Shown piece by piece: positions 46,043 to 57,900 of a stretch of 64,000 nucleotides of DNA. The position numbers and the translations under genes are program-made. The notes under the pieces are model-generated. The model was not told the DNA's origin. It was given only the letters and a program-made list of their open reading frames with translations, and ran no database searches. Position 1 is the first letter of the stretch. The number at the start of each line of letters is the position of its first letter. This DNA comes from Haliea sp. (GTDB lineage: Bacteria > Pseudomonadota > Gammaproteobacteria > Pseudomonadales > Halieaceae). Location of the stretch: contig NZNC01000021.1 of NCBI GenBank assembly GCA_002692965.1, positions 124,001 through 188,000 on the forward strand, written 5' to 3'.

Positions 46043-47425
46043 TCAGTCGGAGCTTTCGGTCCTGCCGGGTTTCTTTTTCATCAGCGGTGCAAAGCCGTCG
46101 TTGCCCACGGTTGGCGCCGCCTTGAGCCGCCCCCGGGCGCGCTTCGCCGCCGGTTTGCCGGTGCCGGTCCCTTTCTTGCCCGGCTTGCGGGTGGCCGTAT
46201 CGGCCTTGCGCTTGCCGCCAGTGGTCTTTTTCGCGGCATCGCTTTTTTTCTTGCGCGTCCCCGCGGCCTTGCCCGAGGCCCGCTGCTTTTTGGGGCCTGC
46301 GTAACGAGCCTTCAGGCCGGGCACTGAACGCGGTGCGAAGGCGATCTGCATGAAACCCTGGATGCTGATCATGCGGTTCCACTCCGAGGCATCCACGAAG
46401 AGTATCGACTCGCCGCTGGCGCCGGCGCGCCCGGTGCGACCGGCCCGGTGCAAGTAGTCGTCGCCGCCGAAGGGGGTGTCGTAGTGAATGACCCGCTGGA
46501 TATCGTCCACGTCCAGGCCCCGGGCGGCCAGGTCGCTCGCCACCACCACCTGCAGGCCACCTTGGTTGAAGCGCTGCATGACCGCCTTGCGCTCCTCGGT
46601 GGTCAATTCGCCGTGCAGGCAGGCAGCGCGCACGCCGGCGGCCTGCAGCAGTTTTGCCAGGCGCGCCGCGGTGGCGCGCTTGTTGGCAAAAACCAGCTGT
46701 CGGCCACTGCTGTCCACGGCCAGTGCCTGCAGCAGCTGATCCTTGTGGCCCTGGCTGTCCGCCAGGATCCGCTGGTGGACGATGCCGGCCGGCAGGCCAC
46801 CGGTGATGTCCATAGGGTCCCGCTGCAGCGCTTCGCTGACCGCCGTCACCCGGCTGTCGTGGAGCGTGGCGGAGAGCAGCAGGGTCTGGCGCTGCGCCGG
46901 GCAGGCCTCGGCCAGAGTCATGACGTCCTCGCGAAAGCCCATTTCCAGCATGCGATCCGCCTCGTCCAGGACCAGGATGCGCACCTGTGACAGCAGCAGG
47001 CTGCCGCGGCCGAGGTGGTCGATCAGGCGCCCGGGGGTGCCGATCAGCAGCTCCGGGTTGCGGCGCAGCAGGGACTGCTGGAAGCGGAAGTCGGCGCCGC
47101 CGGTCAGGGCCTCCGCGCGCAGGCGGGTCTTGGCCAGCAGCTGGCGGGCCTCCTTGAGCACCTGGCGGGCCAGTTCGCGGGTTGGCACCAGCACCAGGAC
47201 CAGGGGGCCCTCCGACTGACTGGGCAGGTCGCCGAGCAGGAACTGCAGGGCCGGCAGCAGGTAGGCCAGGGTCTTGCCGCTGCCGGTGGGGGAACTGATG
47301 CGCAGGTCGCGACCGGCGAGGGCCGGCGGCAGCACCGTGGCCTGTATCTCGGTGGGGCGTTCAAGGCCCTGTTCCTCGAGAGCCAGTAGCAGGCGCCGGT
47401 CCAGCGCTTCGTGAAAGTCGGTCAT
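46043..47425 (-). CDS. DEAD-box RNA helicase with basic C-terminal tail
   Basis: 460 residues. All helicase motifs are visible: the Q-motif region RPTEIQATVLPP, SPTGSGKT near 50, PTRELA, DEAD in VLDEADRML near 155, SAT near 188, and HRAGRTGRAG near 330. After about residue 385 comes a Lys/Arg-rich, low-complexity tail that should bind RNA. The core resembles SrmB/RhlE-type helicases for ribosome assembly or RNA decay. It is divergent from quinone oxidoreductase and convergent with the S9 peptidase. Confidence 0.92.
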   Translation of the reverse strand: MTDFHEALDRRLLLALEEQGLERPTEIQATVLPPALAGRDLRISSPTGSGKTLAYLLPALQFLLGDLPSQSEGPLVLVLVPTRELARQVLKEARQLLAKTRLRAEALTGGADFRFQQSLLRRNPELLIGTPGRLIDHLGRGSLLLSQVRILVLDEADRMLEMGFREDVMTLAEACPAQRQTLLLSATLHDSRVTAVSEALQRDPMDITGGLPAGIVHQRILADSQGHKDQLLQALAVDSSGRQLVFANKRATAARLAKLLQAAGVRAACLHGELTTEERKAVMQRFNQGGLQVVVASDLAARGLDVDDIQRVIHYDTPFGGDDYLHRAGRTGRAGASGESILFVDASEWNRMISIQGFMQIAFAPRSVPGLKARYAGPKKQRASGKAAGTRKKKSDAAKKTTGGKRKADTATRKPGKKGTGTGKPAAKRARGRLKAAPTVGNDGFAPLMKKKPGRTESSD

Positions 47426-47549
47426 GGGTGTCCTGGTCGGTCTGCTGCGTGGGGGCGGCAGTTTACCACGCGGGTCATTGCCGCGCGGGCCTGCTTGTTG
47501 GCACACTGCCGCTTTTGTGGCAGCTCACGACAAACGACAGGGGGCAGGA

Positions 47550-48521
47550 GTGGCTCGACAGATCTGGATTGAACGCAGTGGTGGACCGGAAGTGATGCAA
47601 CTGGCCGATCGGGCGCCGGAGTCGCCCGGGCCCGGCATGGTGCAGGTGGCGGTGCAGGCCGCTGGCCTCAACTTTATCGATACCTACCACCGCAGCGGGC
47701 TCTACCCGATTCCCCTGCCCTCGGGCCTGGGCAGCGAGGGCGCCGGGGTGGTGGAAGCCGCGGGGGAGGGCGTGGAGCTGCCGGTGGGGGCCCGGGTGGC
47801 CTGGTGCACGGCGACCCTGGGCTCCTACGCCGAGCGGGTCAACCTGCCCGCCGATCGCCTGGTGGTCCTGCCCGACGACATCGATGCGGAGACCGCGGCG
47901 GCGGTGATGCTCAAGGGGCAGACGGTGGAGTACCTGCTGCGGCGCACCTATGCGCTGCAGCCGGGGGAAACCTGCCTGTTCCACGCCGCCGCCGGTGGCG
48001 TGGGCCTGCTCTTCGGGCAGTGGGCCAGTGCCCTGGGGGCCGAGGTGATCGGCACGGTGGGCAGTGATGAAAAGGTCGAGCTGGCCCGTCGGCACGGCTA
48101 CCGGCACGTGATCAATTACCGCCGCGAGGACGTGGCGGCACGGGTGCGGGAGATCACCGCTGGCGAGGGCGTGCCGGTGGTCTACGATGGAGTCGGGCGG
48201 GATACCTTTACCGCCTCCCTCGACAGCCTGCGTCCGCGCGGCCTGCTGGTGAGTTTTGGCAATGCCTCGGGGCCGCCGCCGGCGCTGGAGCTGCAGGAGT
48301 TGACCCGCCGCGGTTCGCTCTATGTGACCCGGCCCACCCTGGCCACCTATACCGCCAGCGCCGAGGAGTTGCAGGCCTCCGCGAAGGCGGTGTTCGAACA
48401 GTTGCAGCGCGGGCATCTCACGGTGGACATTCGCCAGCGCTACGCCCTGGAGGACGCGGCACAGGCTCACCGCGACCTGGAGGCGCGGCGCACCACCGGC
48501 TCCAGCGTCATCCTGCCGTGA
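47550..48521 (+). CDS. NADPH:quinone oxidoreductase, MDR superfamily
   Basis: 323 residues from a GTG, the family size. The N-terminal GroES-like domain has NFIDTYHRSGLYPIPLPSGLGSEGAG. The nucleotide site is AAAGGVGLLFGQWA near 150, the AxxGxxG form typical of quinone oxidoreductases, followed by VGSDEKVELARRHG. There is no zinc-binding Cys cluster, as expected. It probably reduces quinones by one electron in the cytoplasm. It overlaps the next gene by one base. Confidence 0.92.
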   Translation: MARQIWIERSGGPEVMQLADRAPESPGPGMVQVAVQAAGLNFIDTYHRSGLYPIPLPSGLGSEGAGVVEAAGEGVELPVGARVAWCTATLGSYAERVNLPADRLVVLPDDIDAETAAAVMLKGQTVEYLLRRTYALQPGETCLFHAAAGGVGLLFGQWASALGAEVIGTVGSDEKVELARRHGYRHVINYRREDVAARVREITAGEGVPVVYDGVGRDTFTASLDSLRPRGLLVSFGNASGPPPALELQELTRRGSLYVTRPTLATYTASAEELQASAKAVFEQLQRGHLTVDIRQRYALEDAAQAHRDLEARRTTGSSVILP

Positions 48522-49108
48522 TGCGCGAGCCCGAAGCGGTCACCCTGCGTGGCCCCCGGGTACGCCTCGAGCCCCTGGGGCCAGCGCATGCCCAGGGACT
48601 CTACCTGTTGGGGCAGTATGCGCCGGACTGGGCCTGGCTGCCCCGGGGCTGTTTCCTCGACGTCGCCGACACCCGGCAGTGGATCGACGAGGCCTTGAAT
48701 CGTCCTGACCAGCTGCCTTTTGTACTGCTCGACCAGCGCAAGGGCCGCACCCTGGGCAGCACGCGCTACCTGAATATCTACATCGAGCACTGCCGGCTGG
48801 AGATCGGCTGGACCTGGCTGGGACGGGAGTGGCAGGGCACCGGGGTGAATACCGAGGCCAAGTACCTGTTGCTGCGTCACGCTTTCGAGCGCCTCGGCTG
48901 CCGGCGGGTGGAGTTCAAGACCGATGCCCGCAATCAGCGCTCCCAGGCTGCCCTGGAAAAACTCGGCGCCGTCCGCGAAGGGATCCTGCGCAAGCACATG
49001 GTGGCCCAGGGCGGCGAGCCCCGGGACAGTGTCTACTTCAGTATTGTCGACGACGAGTGGCCGGCGTTGAAGGCCCGGCTGGCAGCCGGGCTGGGTGTGG
49101 TCGACTAG
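48521..49108 (+). CDS. GNAT-family acetyltransferase, RimJ/RimL-like
   Basis: 195 residues from an ATG overlapping the upstream stop; an in-frame GTG one codon earlier is possible. Features are the N-terminal LRGPRVRLEPLGPAHAQGLY, the LEIGWTWLGREWQGTGVNTEAKYLLL acetyl-CoA loop region near 90, and the C-terminal RNQRSQAALEKLGAVREGI, the classic RimJ/RimL-type C-motif. Target is unknown; family members modify protein N-termini or small molecules. It converges on cysK. Confidence 0.85.
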   Translation: MREPEAVTLRGPRVRLEPLGPAHAQGLYLLGQYAPDWAWLPRGCFLDVADTRQWIDEALNRPDQLPFVLLDQRKGRTLGSTRYLNIYIEHCRLEIGWTWLGREWQGTGVNTEAKYLLLRHAFERLGCRRVEFKTDARNQRSQAALEKLGAVREGILRKHMVAQGGEPRDSVYFSIVDDEWPALKARLAAGLGVVD

Positions 49109-49167
49109 CCGGATTCGCCGCACAGCCCGGGAGTGCCGGCGGCGAATCGGCGCAGGGGTTGGACCGC

Positions 49168-50133
49168 CTATTGCACCATTTCGTTGTCGCTGAAGCGCCC
49201 CTCGAACAGGGCGGTGCTCAGGTAGCGCTCGCCCGAGTCGGGCAGGATCACGACGATGGTCTTGCCGGCATTTTCCGGCTCCCGCGCCACCCGGTCGGCG
49301 ACCGCCATGGCGGCGCCGCAGGATACCCCGGCGAGGATGCCTTCCTCCTGCATCAGGCGGTGGGCCCAGGCCATGGCGTCCTCGTTGCTGACCTGCTCTA
49401 CGCGGTCGACCATGGCCAGGTCCAGGTTCTTCGGCAGGAAGCCCGCGCCGATCCCCTGGATCTTGTGCGGGGCGTGGGTCGGCTCCTCGCCTTTCATGGC
49501 GGCGCTGATCACGGTGCTGCTGGCGGGTTCCACCGCCACCGTCTGGATGGCCTTGCCCTCGGTCAGCTTGATGTAGCGGGAGATGCCGGTCAGCGTGCCG
49601 CCGGTACCCACGCCGGAGACCAGGATGTCGATGGCGCCGTCGGTGTCGCGCCAGATCTCCGGCCCAGTGGTGCGTTCGTGGATGGCGGGGTTGGCGGGGT
49701 TTTCAAACTGGCGCGGCCCCCAGTGGGTGTCGGGGTTCTCCTTGAGCAGCTCCTCGGCTTTGGCGATGGCGCCAGGCATGCCCTTGGCGCCGTCGGTGAG
49801 CACGATCTCGGCGCCCAGGGCCTTCATCAGCTTGCGCCGTTCCAGGCTCATGCTGCTGGGCATGGTCAGCACACACTGGTAGCCGCGGGCGGCGGCGACG
49901 AAGGCCAGGGCGATCCCGGTATTGCCGCTGGTGGGCTCGACAATGGTCATGCCGGGCTTGAGCCGGCCATCGTCCTCCGCGGCCTGAACCATGCTGGTGC
50001 CGATGCGGCATTTCACCGACATGGCCGGATTGCGATTCTCGAGTTTGGCGTAGACCGTGCCCTGGGTGATGCGATTGATTTTGACCAGCGGCGTGCCGCC
50101 GATGGACTCTGCGTTGTCGCGGTAGAGGGTCAT
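49168..50133 (-). CDS. cysK: Cysteine synthase A (O-acetylserine sulfhydrylase)
   Basis: 321 residues. The PLP Lys lies in [14 protein letters not shown] near 42, as in E. coli CysK, whose SVKCRIG is identical. [11 protein letters not shown] near 67 binds substrate, [15 protein letters not shown] near 176 holds the PLP phosphate, and a Ser/PDSGERYL segment is near the C-terminus. It makes cysteine from O-acetylserine and sulfide. It is preceded by the only long gene-free region of the window. Confidence 0.97.
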   Translation of the reverse strand: MTLYRDNAESIGGTPLVKINRITQGTVYAKLENRNPAMSVKCRIGTSMVQAAEDDGRLKPGMTIVEPTSGNTGIALAFVAAARGYQCVLTMPSSMSLERRKLMKALGAEIVLTDGAKGMPGAIAKAEELLKENPDTHWGPRQFENPANPAIHERTTGPEIWRDTDGAIDILVSGVGTGGTLTGISRYIKLTEGKAIQTVAVEPASSTVISAAMKGEEPTHAPHKIQGIGAGFLPKNLDLAMVDRVEQVSNEDAMAWAHRLMQEEGILAGVSCGAAMAVADRVAREPENAGKTIVVILPDSGERYLSTALFEGRFSDNEMVQ

Positions 50134-50479
50134 GGCAATGTCCTTCTGCTGTGTACTGTCCGGGGGATACTGAGGGTAGACAAGCTGCGGAGAGCTGTCC
50201 ACGCCTGGCCGGGGCCAGGGAGAGGTGATTTTTTGACTGCACGCGTGGAACTTGCGCCGGCGCCGCGGGTCACAATGGACAAGCAGGGCGGCGTGCTGTT
50301 TGGGAGACTCGCACGCGGCCCTACCGTTCAGGTCCTGAACCCCCTTGTGAGACCCCTGCTCTGACCGGCCGCCAGGCCGGTTTTTTATTGCTCTGCCAGG
50401 CCTCGTCTGGCCGGCTGACAATCGTCAGGTATGCTGATCCTCGTGTAATATGCCGCTGGAGCCACTGTAGGAGTCAGAC
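50134..50479. other. Gene-poor region with an orphan rightward terminator; possible sRNA
   Basis: 346 bp between cysK (leftward) and the DUF2799 lipoprotein (rightward). A strong rightward terminator stands at 50364, yet no gene reads into it. A 29-codon ATG frame (50275-50364) ends exactly at the terminator stem and has no good ribosome-binding site. Several GGA triplets (for example near 50158, 50189, 50245, 50277, 50313) could suit CsrA/Rsm binding, but no defined sRNA family is recognised. The leftward cysK promoter must also lie here. Confidence 0.4.
50364..50386 (+). terminator. Strong rho-independent terminator
   Basis: A perfect 7-bp GC-rich stem (50364-50370 with 50375-50381), a 4-base loop and an immediately following run of six T (50381-50386) make this the clearest intrinsic terminator in the window. 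It works in the rightward direction only. Confidence 0.85.
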
Positions 50480-51100
50480 ATGCACCTGACAAAAGGACTT
50501 GTGTTGCTGCTGTCAGCGGCGCTAGCTGGGTGCGCTTCGCTCAGCAAGGAGGAGTGCCTGACAGCTGATTGGCATGCAATCGGCTACGAGGACGGTGTCA
50601 GGGGTGAGCAGAGAAGCCAGGTGGCAGCACACCGCAAGGCCTGCGCCGAGTACCGGGTGCGCCCTGATATGAGGGAATACCGAGAAGGCTATGCCGAAGG
50701 GCTGGAGAGTTTTTGTACCGCCAGCACTGGCTACAGCCGCGCGCTCGACGGCTACGAATACACGGGTGTGTGCCACGGATTGCTCGAAGCGGATTTTCTC
50801 GAGGGTTACACCTCCGGACGCGAAATTTACCAGGCTTCCAGCCACGTCGAGGCACTGGAAAGCCAGCAGCAGCAGAATCGCAGCCAGAGCGAGCATTTGA
50901 AAGAGACCCTGCGGGAAAAGGAAAGCCTGCTCTTCGCGGCTGACCAGTCGGAGCAGGTTCGGCGCAAAGTCTACCGCGAAATAGCCCAGTTGAATGAGCG
51001 GCTGGGAAGGCTGGCCCGGGAACAGGAGATACTGATCCGGCGCTTGCATGACGCCGAGAGTCGCTTGCAGGAACTGCGCAGCCAGGCCGCCTTTTACTGA
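50480..51100 (+). CDS. DUF2799-domain lipoprotein with coiled coil
   Basis: 206 residues. A lipoprotein signal ends in LAGC at residue 18. The following Cys-containing repeats CLTADWHAIGYEDGVRG, YREGYAEGL and FLEGYTSGRE are the DUF2799 pattern of short, Gly/Tyr-based motifs. From about 125 to the end a Gln/Glu/Arg-rich coiled coil is predicted (LESQQQQNRSQSEHLKE...). Its function is unknown; location is probably the inner face of the outer membrane. It is monocistronic and convergent with the TlpA-like gene. Confidence 0.85.
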   Translation: MHLTKGLVLLLSAALAGCASLSKEECLTADWHAIGYEDGVRGEQRSQVAAHRKACAEYRVRPDMREYREGYAEGLESFCTASTGYSRALDGYEYTGVCHGLLEADFLEGYTSGREIYQASSHVEALESQQQQNRSQSEHLKETLREKESLLFAADQSEQVRRKVYREIAQLNERLGRLAREQEILIRRLHDAESRLQELRSQAAFY

Positions 51101-51125
51101 GTGCCCGCGACTGCTACGCCGGGCG

Positions 51126-51575
51126 TCATTGTACCCCCGGCGCCTCGCGAACCTGCGCCAGCAGGGTCTCCTGTGTCTGCGGCCCTATCAGGCTGGCTAA
51201 TAGTTCCCCCTCTGGGTTGAGGATGAAGGTGGTCGGCAGCACCGAGGGCCGCGGCTGGCCCAGGAGTTCGGCCGGGTCGCTTGGCAGGGTGGGGAAGGCC
51301 ACGCCCAGGGCCTCGATTTGGCTGGCCAGCGCCTCCCCGGTGGCGCCATCGTAGTTGACGCCGAGTACCGCGATGTCGGCGTGGTCGGCATCCAGGGCAT
51401 TGAGCTCGGGGATTTCCTCGATGCAGGGCTTGCACCACTGGGCCCAGTAGTTGACCACCACCCACTGACCCTGCAGGGCAGCCAGTTGCTCCGCTGTGGT
51501 CGGTGGACGCTCCTGCCCGCAGGCAGCCAGCAGGGTCAGAAACAGGGGGCATAACAGCAGCTTGAGGCGGGACAT
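51126..51575 (-). CDS. TlpA-like thioredoxin-fold lipoprotein
   Basis: 149 residues. The lipobox is LAAC (Cys 19). The thioredoxin active site WAQWCKPC lies near residue 50, followed by a cis-Pro in VLPTTFILN near 112. It is a small TlpA/ResA-type periplasmic oxidoreductase anchored by lipid, likely reducing or exchanging disulfides in exported proteins. It is divergent from arsC; in relatives similar genes also sit near arsC-wrbA. Confidence 0.9.
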   Translation of the reverse strand: MSRLKLLLCPLFLTLLAACGQERPPTTAEQLAALQGQWVVVNYWAQWCKPCIEEIPELNALDADHADIAVLGVNYDGATGEALASQIEALGVAFPTLPSDPAELLGQPRPSVLPTTFILNPEGELLASLIGPQTQETLLAQVREAPGVQ

Positions 51576-51625
51576 GGGGCTCCATCGGGGTGTCCGGGTG
51601 GCGCGCCATTATGCCCCAGCTGTGA

Positions 51626-53018
<1,393 letters not shown>

Positions 53019-53022
<4 letters not shown>

Positions 53023-54911
53023 GTCGATCCCCCTCCCTGCTGCGCCGCCTGTTCGGCGGCCTCTGGCGCCTGCTTACCTGGTTCCGGCTGGCGCTGTCCA
53101 ATCTGCTGTTCATCGGCGCCCTGGTGCTGATTTATTTTCTCTACTTCGCCGAGACCCAGAAGCCGCTGCCGCCGAAGGCTGCCCTGCTGGTCAACCCGGT
53201 GGGGGTGCTGGTGGAGGAAAAGCGCCCGTTGACGCCCCTGGAGGCACTGGCCGGCCCCCCCGGTCCGGCGGACAGTGAAGTCCTGCTGCGGGATGTGCTG
53301 GATGCCATCCGGCTGGCCGCCGACGACCCCGCCATCACCGCACTGGTGATCGAGCCCGAGCTGATGATGGGGGCCGGGCTCAGCCGCCACCTGGACATTG
53401 CCGCGGCGGTGGAGACCTTTCGCGCCAGCGGCAAACCGGTGATCGCGGTGGCGGATTACTTCACCCAGGACCAGTACCTGATGGCCAGCCAGGCGGATGA
53501 AATCCTCATGCATCCCCTCGGCGCCGGCGCCCTGGAGGGCTTTGCCAGCTACCGCAACCATTTCGCCGAGGCCCTGGACAAGCTGTCGGTGTCGATGCAT
53601 GTCTTCCGCGCCGGCGAACACAAGTCGATGGCCGAGCCCTTCCTGCGCAACGACATGTCGCCGGCGGAAAAGGCCATCACCGAGCGCTGGCTGAACGATC
53701 TCTGGGGCCAGTACACGACCCAGGTGGAGGCCCGCCGCGGCCTCGCCGACGGCAGCGTCGACGCCTATGTGGCCAACTACCCCGAGGGCCTGGCGGCGGT
53801 ACAGGGCGATACCGCGCGCCTGGCACTGGAAACTGGCCTGGTGGACCAGTTGCTCAGCCACGAGCAGAGCAACGACTACCTGGTGGAGCGCGTCGGGGCG
53901 GCCAACGAGGATGGCCTCTACGAGGCCGTGGGCTTCCAGCGCTATGTCGCCCACAAGCGGCCGCCGGTGCAGCCCGGGCCCGAGGGCGAGCGCATTGCGG
54001 TGATTGTCGCCGAGGGCAACATTCTCCCCGGTGACCAGCCCCCGGGTAGCATTGGCGGCGACAGCCTGACCCGCCTGCTGCACGCTACTGCCGAGCGCGA
54101 GGATGTCTCGGCGATTGTGCTGCGGATCAACAGCGGTGGGGGCAGTGCCTTCGCCTCGGAACTGATTTACCAGGCGATCGCCGATATCCGCGCCGAGGGT
54201 CTGCCGGTGGTGGCCTCCATGGGGCCGCTGGCGGCTTCCGGCGGCTACTACATTGCCGCCGGCGCCGACCGGGTGCTGGCGACCCCGGCCACCCTCACCG
54301 GCAGCATCGGCGTGTTTGCCGCCTTTCCCACCTTCGAGAAACTGCTCGAGCGGGCGGGGGTGAATACCGACGGTGTGGGCACCACGCCGATGGCCGGAGC
54401 GGTGCGCCTGGACCGGCCCCTGCAGCCGGAGCTGGCCAGCACCTTGCAGCACACGGTGGATTTCACCTATCGCACCTTCCTCGAGCGCGTGGCCCAGGGC
54501 CGCGACCTGTCCCTGGAAGCAGTGGCGGAAGTCGCCGAGGGCCGGGTCTGGAGTGCCGGGGATGCCCTGGAACACGGGCTGGTGGACCAGCTGGGCTCGC
54601 TGGAGGCGGCGATCGCCGAGGCCGGGGCCCTGGCAGGCATCGAGCAATGGGGGGTGGAGTATGTGCAGCCGCCCCTGTCACCGCGGGAGATGCTGCTGCA
54701 ACAATTGGCCCAGCGCGCCCAGCTGTGGCTGCCCGGCTTGCTGTCGGAGGGGGTGGGCTCTTCCTGGCTGCGGGCCGCGTCGGGGCAGGCGTCGGCAAGT
54801 GTCGGTCTGCCGGCGATGCTGGGCCCCCTGCGCCAGGCCGCCGGTCAGCTCGCCGGGCTCTCCGACCCGCGTCACCTGTATATGCAGTGCAGTGGTTGCA
54901 TGGCCCCCTGA
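53019..54911 (+). CDS. sppA: Signal peptide peptidase SppA, 67K type
   Basis: 630 residues, the long tandem-domain form. An N-terminal membrane anchor (about 26-46) is followed by two S49 repeats. The catalytic Lys is in FRAGEHKSMAEPF near 201, in the first half, and the Ser in INSGGGSAFASE near 375, in the second half, matching E. coli Lys209 and Ser409. The consensus PGGS is GGGS here, leaving Ser intact. It digests cleaved signal peptides in the inner membrane. A long hairpin follows 25 bp downstream. Confidence 0.94.
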
Positions 54912-54935
54912 CGGGGGGCGAACCACTGTCGTCCA

Positions 54936-54964
54936 GGGCCGGCCGCGGCTCACGCGGCCGGCCC
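54936..54964. terminator. Long perfect hairpin between convergent sppA and RND genes
   Basis: A perfect 12-bp GC-only stem (54936-54947 with 54953-54964) with a 5-base loop fills most of the 62 bp between two convergent stop codons. It has no T-run, but is by far the longest perfect stem seen at a gene junction here and probably ends or protects both messages. Confidence 0.6.
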
Positions 54965-54973
54965 CGCACTCCC

Positions 54974-57900
54974 TCAATCCACCTGCAGCTGCCCCTGGCG
55001 GCTTTCCCGCCACTGCTTGAGGTCGAGCAGGATCAGGTAGAGGCTGGGTACCAGCAGCAGGGTGATCACCGTGGCGAAGACGATGCCAAAGGCCAGCGAA
55101 ATGGCCATGGGCACGATTTCCCGCGCCTGCACGCTCTGTTCCAGGAGCATCGGTGCCAGCCCGAAGAAGGTGGTCAGCGAGGTCAGCAGAATGGCCCGGA
55201 AGCGGCGTGCCCCGGCCTCGGTCACGGCGCTCATCGCTGGCACGCCCTCGCGCAGGGCGCGGTTGATGTAGTCCACCAGGATCAGGCTGTCGTTGACCAC
55301 CACGCCGCTCAGGGCAATCACCCCCATCAGGGACATCATGCTCAGGGGGTAGCCGGTGATCCAGTGGCCGACGATCGCGCCGATCATGCCGAAGGGAATC
55401 ACCCCCATGATGATCAGTGGCTGCAGGTAGGAGCGGGTGGGCACCGCCAGCAGGGCGTAGATCCCGAACAGGGCCAGGGAGAAGCCGATGATCATGCTGC
55501 GGGCCATCTTGGTCTCCTCGTCGGAGAGCCCGGACAGGCTGTATTCGAGACCCGGGTATTTCTGCTGCAGGGCCGGCAGCCACTCGCCCATCATGTCGCC
55601 GACCACGCGCGAGGGCTCCAGCAGGCGCTTGTCCACCTCCGCGGTCACCTCGGCGGCGCGCTGGAAGTTGATGTGGGTGACCTTGTCCAGGCCCTGCTGC
55701 ACGCGGACATCGGCGACGGTACTCAGGGGCACCGCCTCGCCGGCGGGGGTGCGCACGAACATGTTTTCCAGGGTCGCGGTACTCTCGCGCTCCTCCCGGG
55801 GATAGCGCACCATGACCTTCACTTCGTCGATGCCCCGTTGCACCCGCTGGGCCTCGGCGCCGTAAAAGGCGTGACGCACCTGGTTGGCCAGGTCGGCGCG
55901 GGTCAGGCCCAGGGCCTCGCCCTCGGGGAGCAGGTCGATGAGGAATTCGTCGGAGGTATCGCTGGCGCCGTTGCGGATGTCGTAGACTCCGGGATAGCGC
56001 GTCAGCTCCGCGGCCAGCTCGTTGGCCGCCTGCCGCAGCGTGTCAAAGTTCGGGTGCACCAGGTCGAAGGCGATGTCGGCGCCGAAGCTGGGGCCATCGG
56101 CGGAGCTGATCGCCAGCACCTTGATCCCGTGGGGGCGGCCGGCGGCCTCGCGCCAGCGCTGCTCGATCTCCGGCGTCCCCAGGCTGCGCTGATCTTCCTT
56201 GCTCAGCTCCACCATGATGCCGCCGGTGGTGCGACTGCTGCCGTAGGCAAACACGTGCTCCACCAGTTTTTCATCGCGACCGCTTTCCGCGCGGTAGTCT
56301 GCCTCCACCTGTTCCAGGGCCGCGACCAGGTTGTCGATGACCTCCAGGGTGCGCGCCTCGGGCGTGCCCTTGAGCATCTCCACCTCGGCGCTGATGAATT
56401 CGCCGGGGACCTCCGGTGCCAGGACGGTGCGCACCACGCCCCCCAGCAACAGTCCGCTACACAGGATCAGCAGGGCCAGGAAGCCCGCCAGGGTAGCGTA
56501 GCGGTTGCGGATGCAGGCCTGCATGGCGGGCAGGTAGCGGTGGGCGACGAAGTGCTTGAGCCCGGCGTTGACCCGGGTCTGTACCCGGTCCACCGCCAGC
56601 AGCAGGCCGCTGCGGGCCGGGCGGCTGTGGGCCAGGTGGGCGGGCAGGATCCATTTCGATTCCACCAGGGAGAAAGCCAGGCAGAGGATCACCACCCAGC
56701 CGGCCGCCTCGGGGAAGCTGGCAAAAATCCCCTCCATGAACAGGGTCGGGGCGAAGGCGACGATGGTGGTGAGCACACCGAAGGTGGCCGGAGTGGCGAC
56801 CCGCTGCACCCCGGCAACGATATTGTCGACGTGGGGACCGTGCCGCTCCTGCTCGGCGTGTGCGCTCTCGCCCATGATGATGGCGTCGTCGACCACGATG
56901 CCCAACACCAGGATGAAGCCGAACAGGCTGATCATGTTCAGGCTGGCGTGGATCCAGGGCGTGTTGATCATCGCCATGGCGCCGAGGAAGCACACCGGGA
57001 TGCCGACCATCACCCAGAAGGCCAGCTTGATCTCCAGGAACAGGGCCAGGACGATGAACACCAGCAGGGCACCCAGGGCCAGGTTGCCCAGCATCATGCC
57101 CAGGCGGCCGTTGAGGTAATAGGTGATGTCCGACCAGACGTCCAGGGTCACCGCTTCCGGCAGGCTGGCGCGCTTGCGCTCCACATAGGCGCGGGCGGCT
57201 GCCGCGGTGTCCATGATGTCCTGTTCACCGGTGGCGAAGACCTGCACCCCCAGGGAGTACTCGCCGTTGAAGCGGGAAAAGCCCTGGCGCTCCTCGAAGG
57301 CGTCGGCCACGGTGGCGATGTCACCCAGCAGCAACTGGCTGCCGTCGGGCCAGCTGCGCAGCACGATGCGCTCGAAGTCCTGCTGCACGTAGGCCTGGCC
57401 CTGGATGCGTAGCAGAATATCCCCCTGCTCGGCGCGGACCGCGCCGGCCGGCAGATCGAGGGAGGAGCGGGCCACCGCGTCGGCGACGTCCTGCAGGCTG
57501 AGGCGATGCTCGCGCAGCACTGCCTCCGGGATCTCGATGCCGATTTCCGGGTCGCGGTCGCCGACCACTTCCGCGGCGGACACCTCCGGCAGGGTCAGCA
57601 GCTCGCGCCGGGTTTCCTGGGCGAGGGCCCGCAGGCTGCGCTCGTCGAGGTTGCCGGAGAGCTGCAGGGTGACCGCCGGGAAACGCACCTGGGGCTGGCT
57701 GACAATGGGACGCTCGGCATTGGCGGGAAAGTGCTGGACCGCGTCCACCCGGCTCTTCACGTCGCGCAGCAGGGTGTCCAGGTCGGTGCCGTCCAGGGGC
57801 TCGATCATGATGCGCGCCACGGACTCCATGGCGTCGGATTCCACCCGCTTGATGCCGTCGAGGTCGTTGATCGCCTCCTCGATCTTCAGCACGATGCCCT

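Noticed and set aside
50324-50336. TTCAGGTCCTGAA inverted repeat as an operator
   Set aside because: Short, and it lies in a region that may be structured RNA; no partner regulator nearby.
50275-50364. 29-codon frame ending at the orphan terminator as a micropeptide gene
   Set aside because: No good ribosome-binding site and nothing distinctive in the product; kept only as part of the region entry.
54647-57412. 921-codon open frame on the + strand opposite the RND pump
   Set aside because: Antisense shadow of the RND gene with His/Gln/Gly-rich composition and no family motif.
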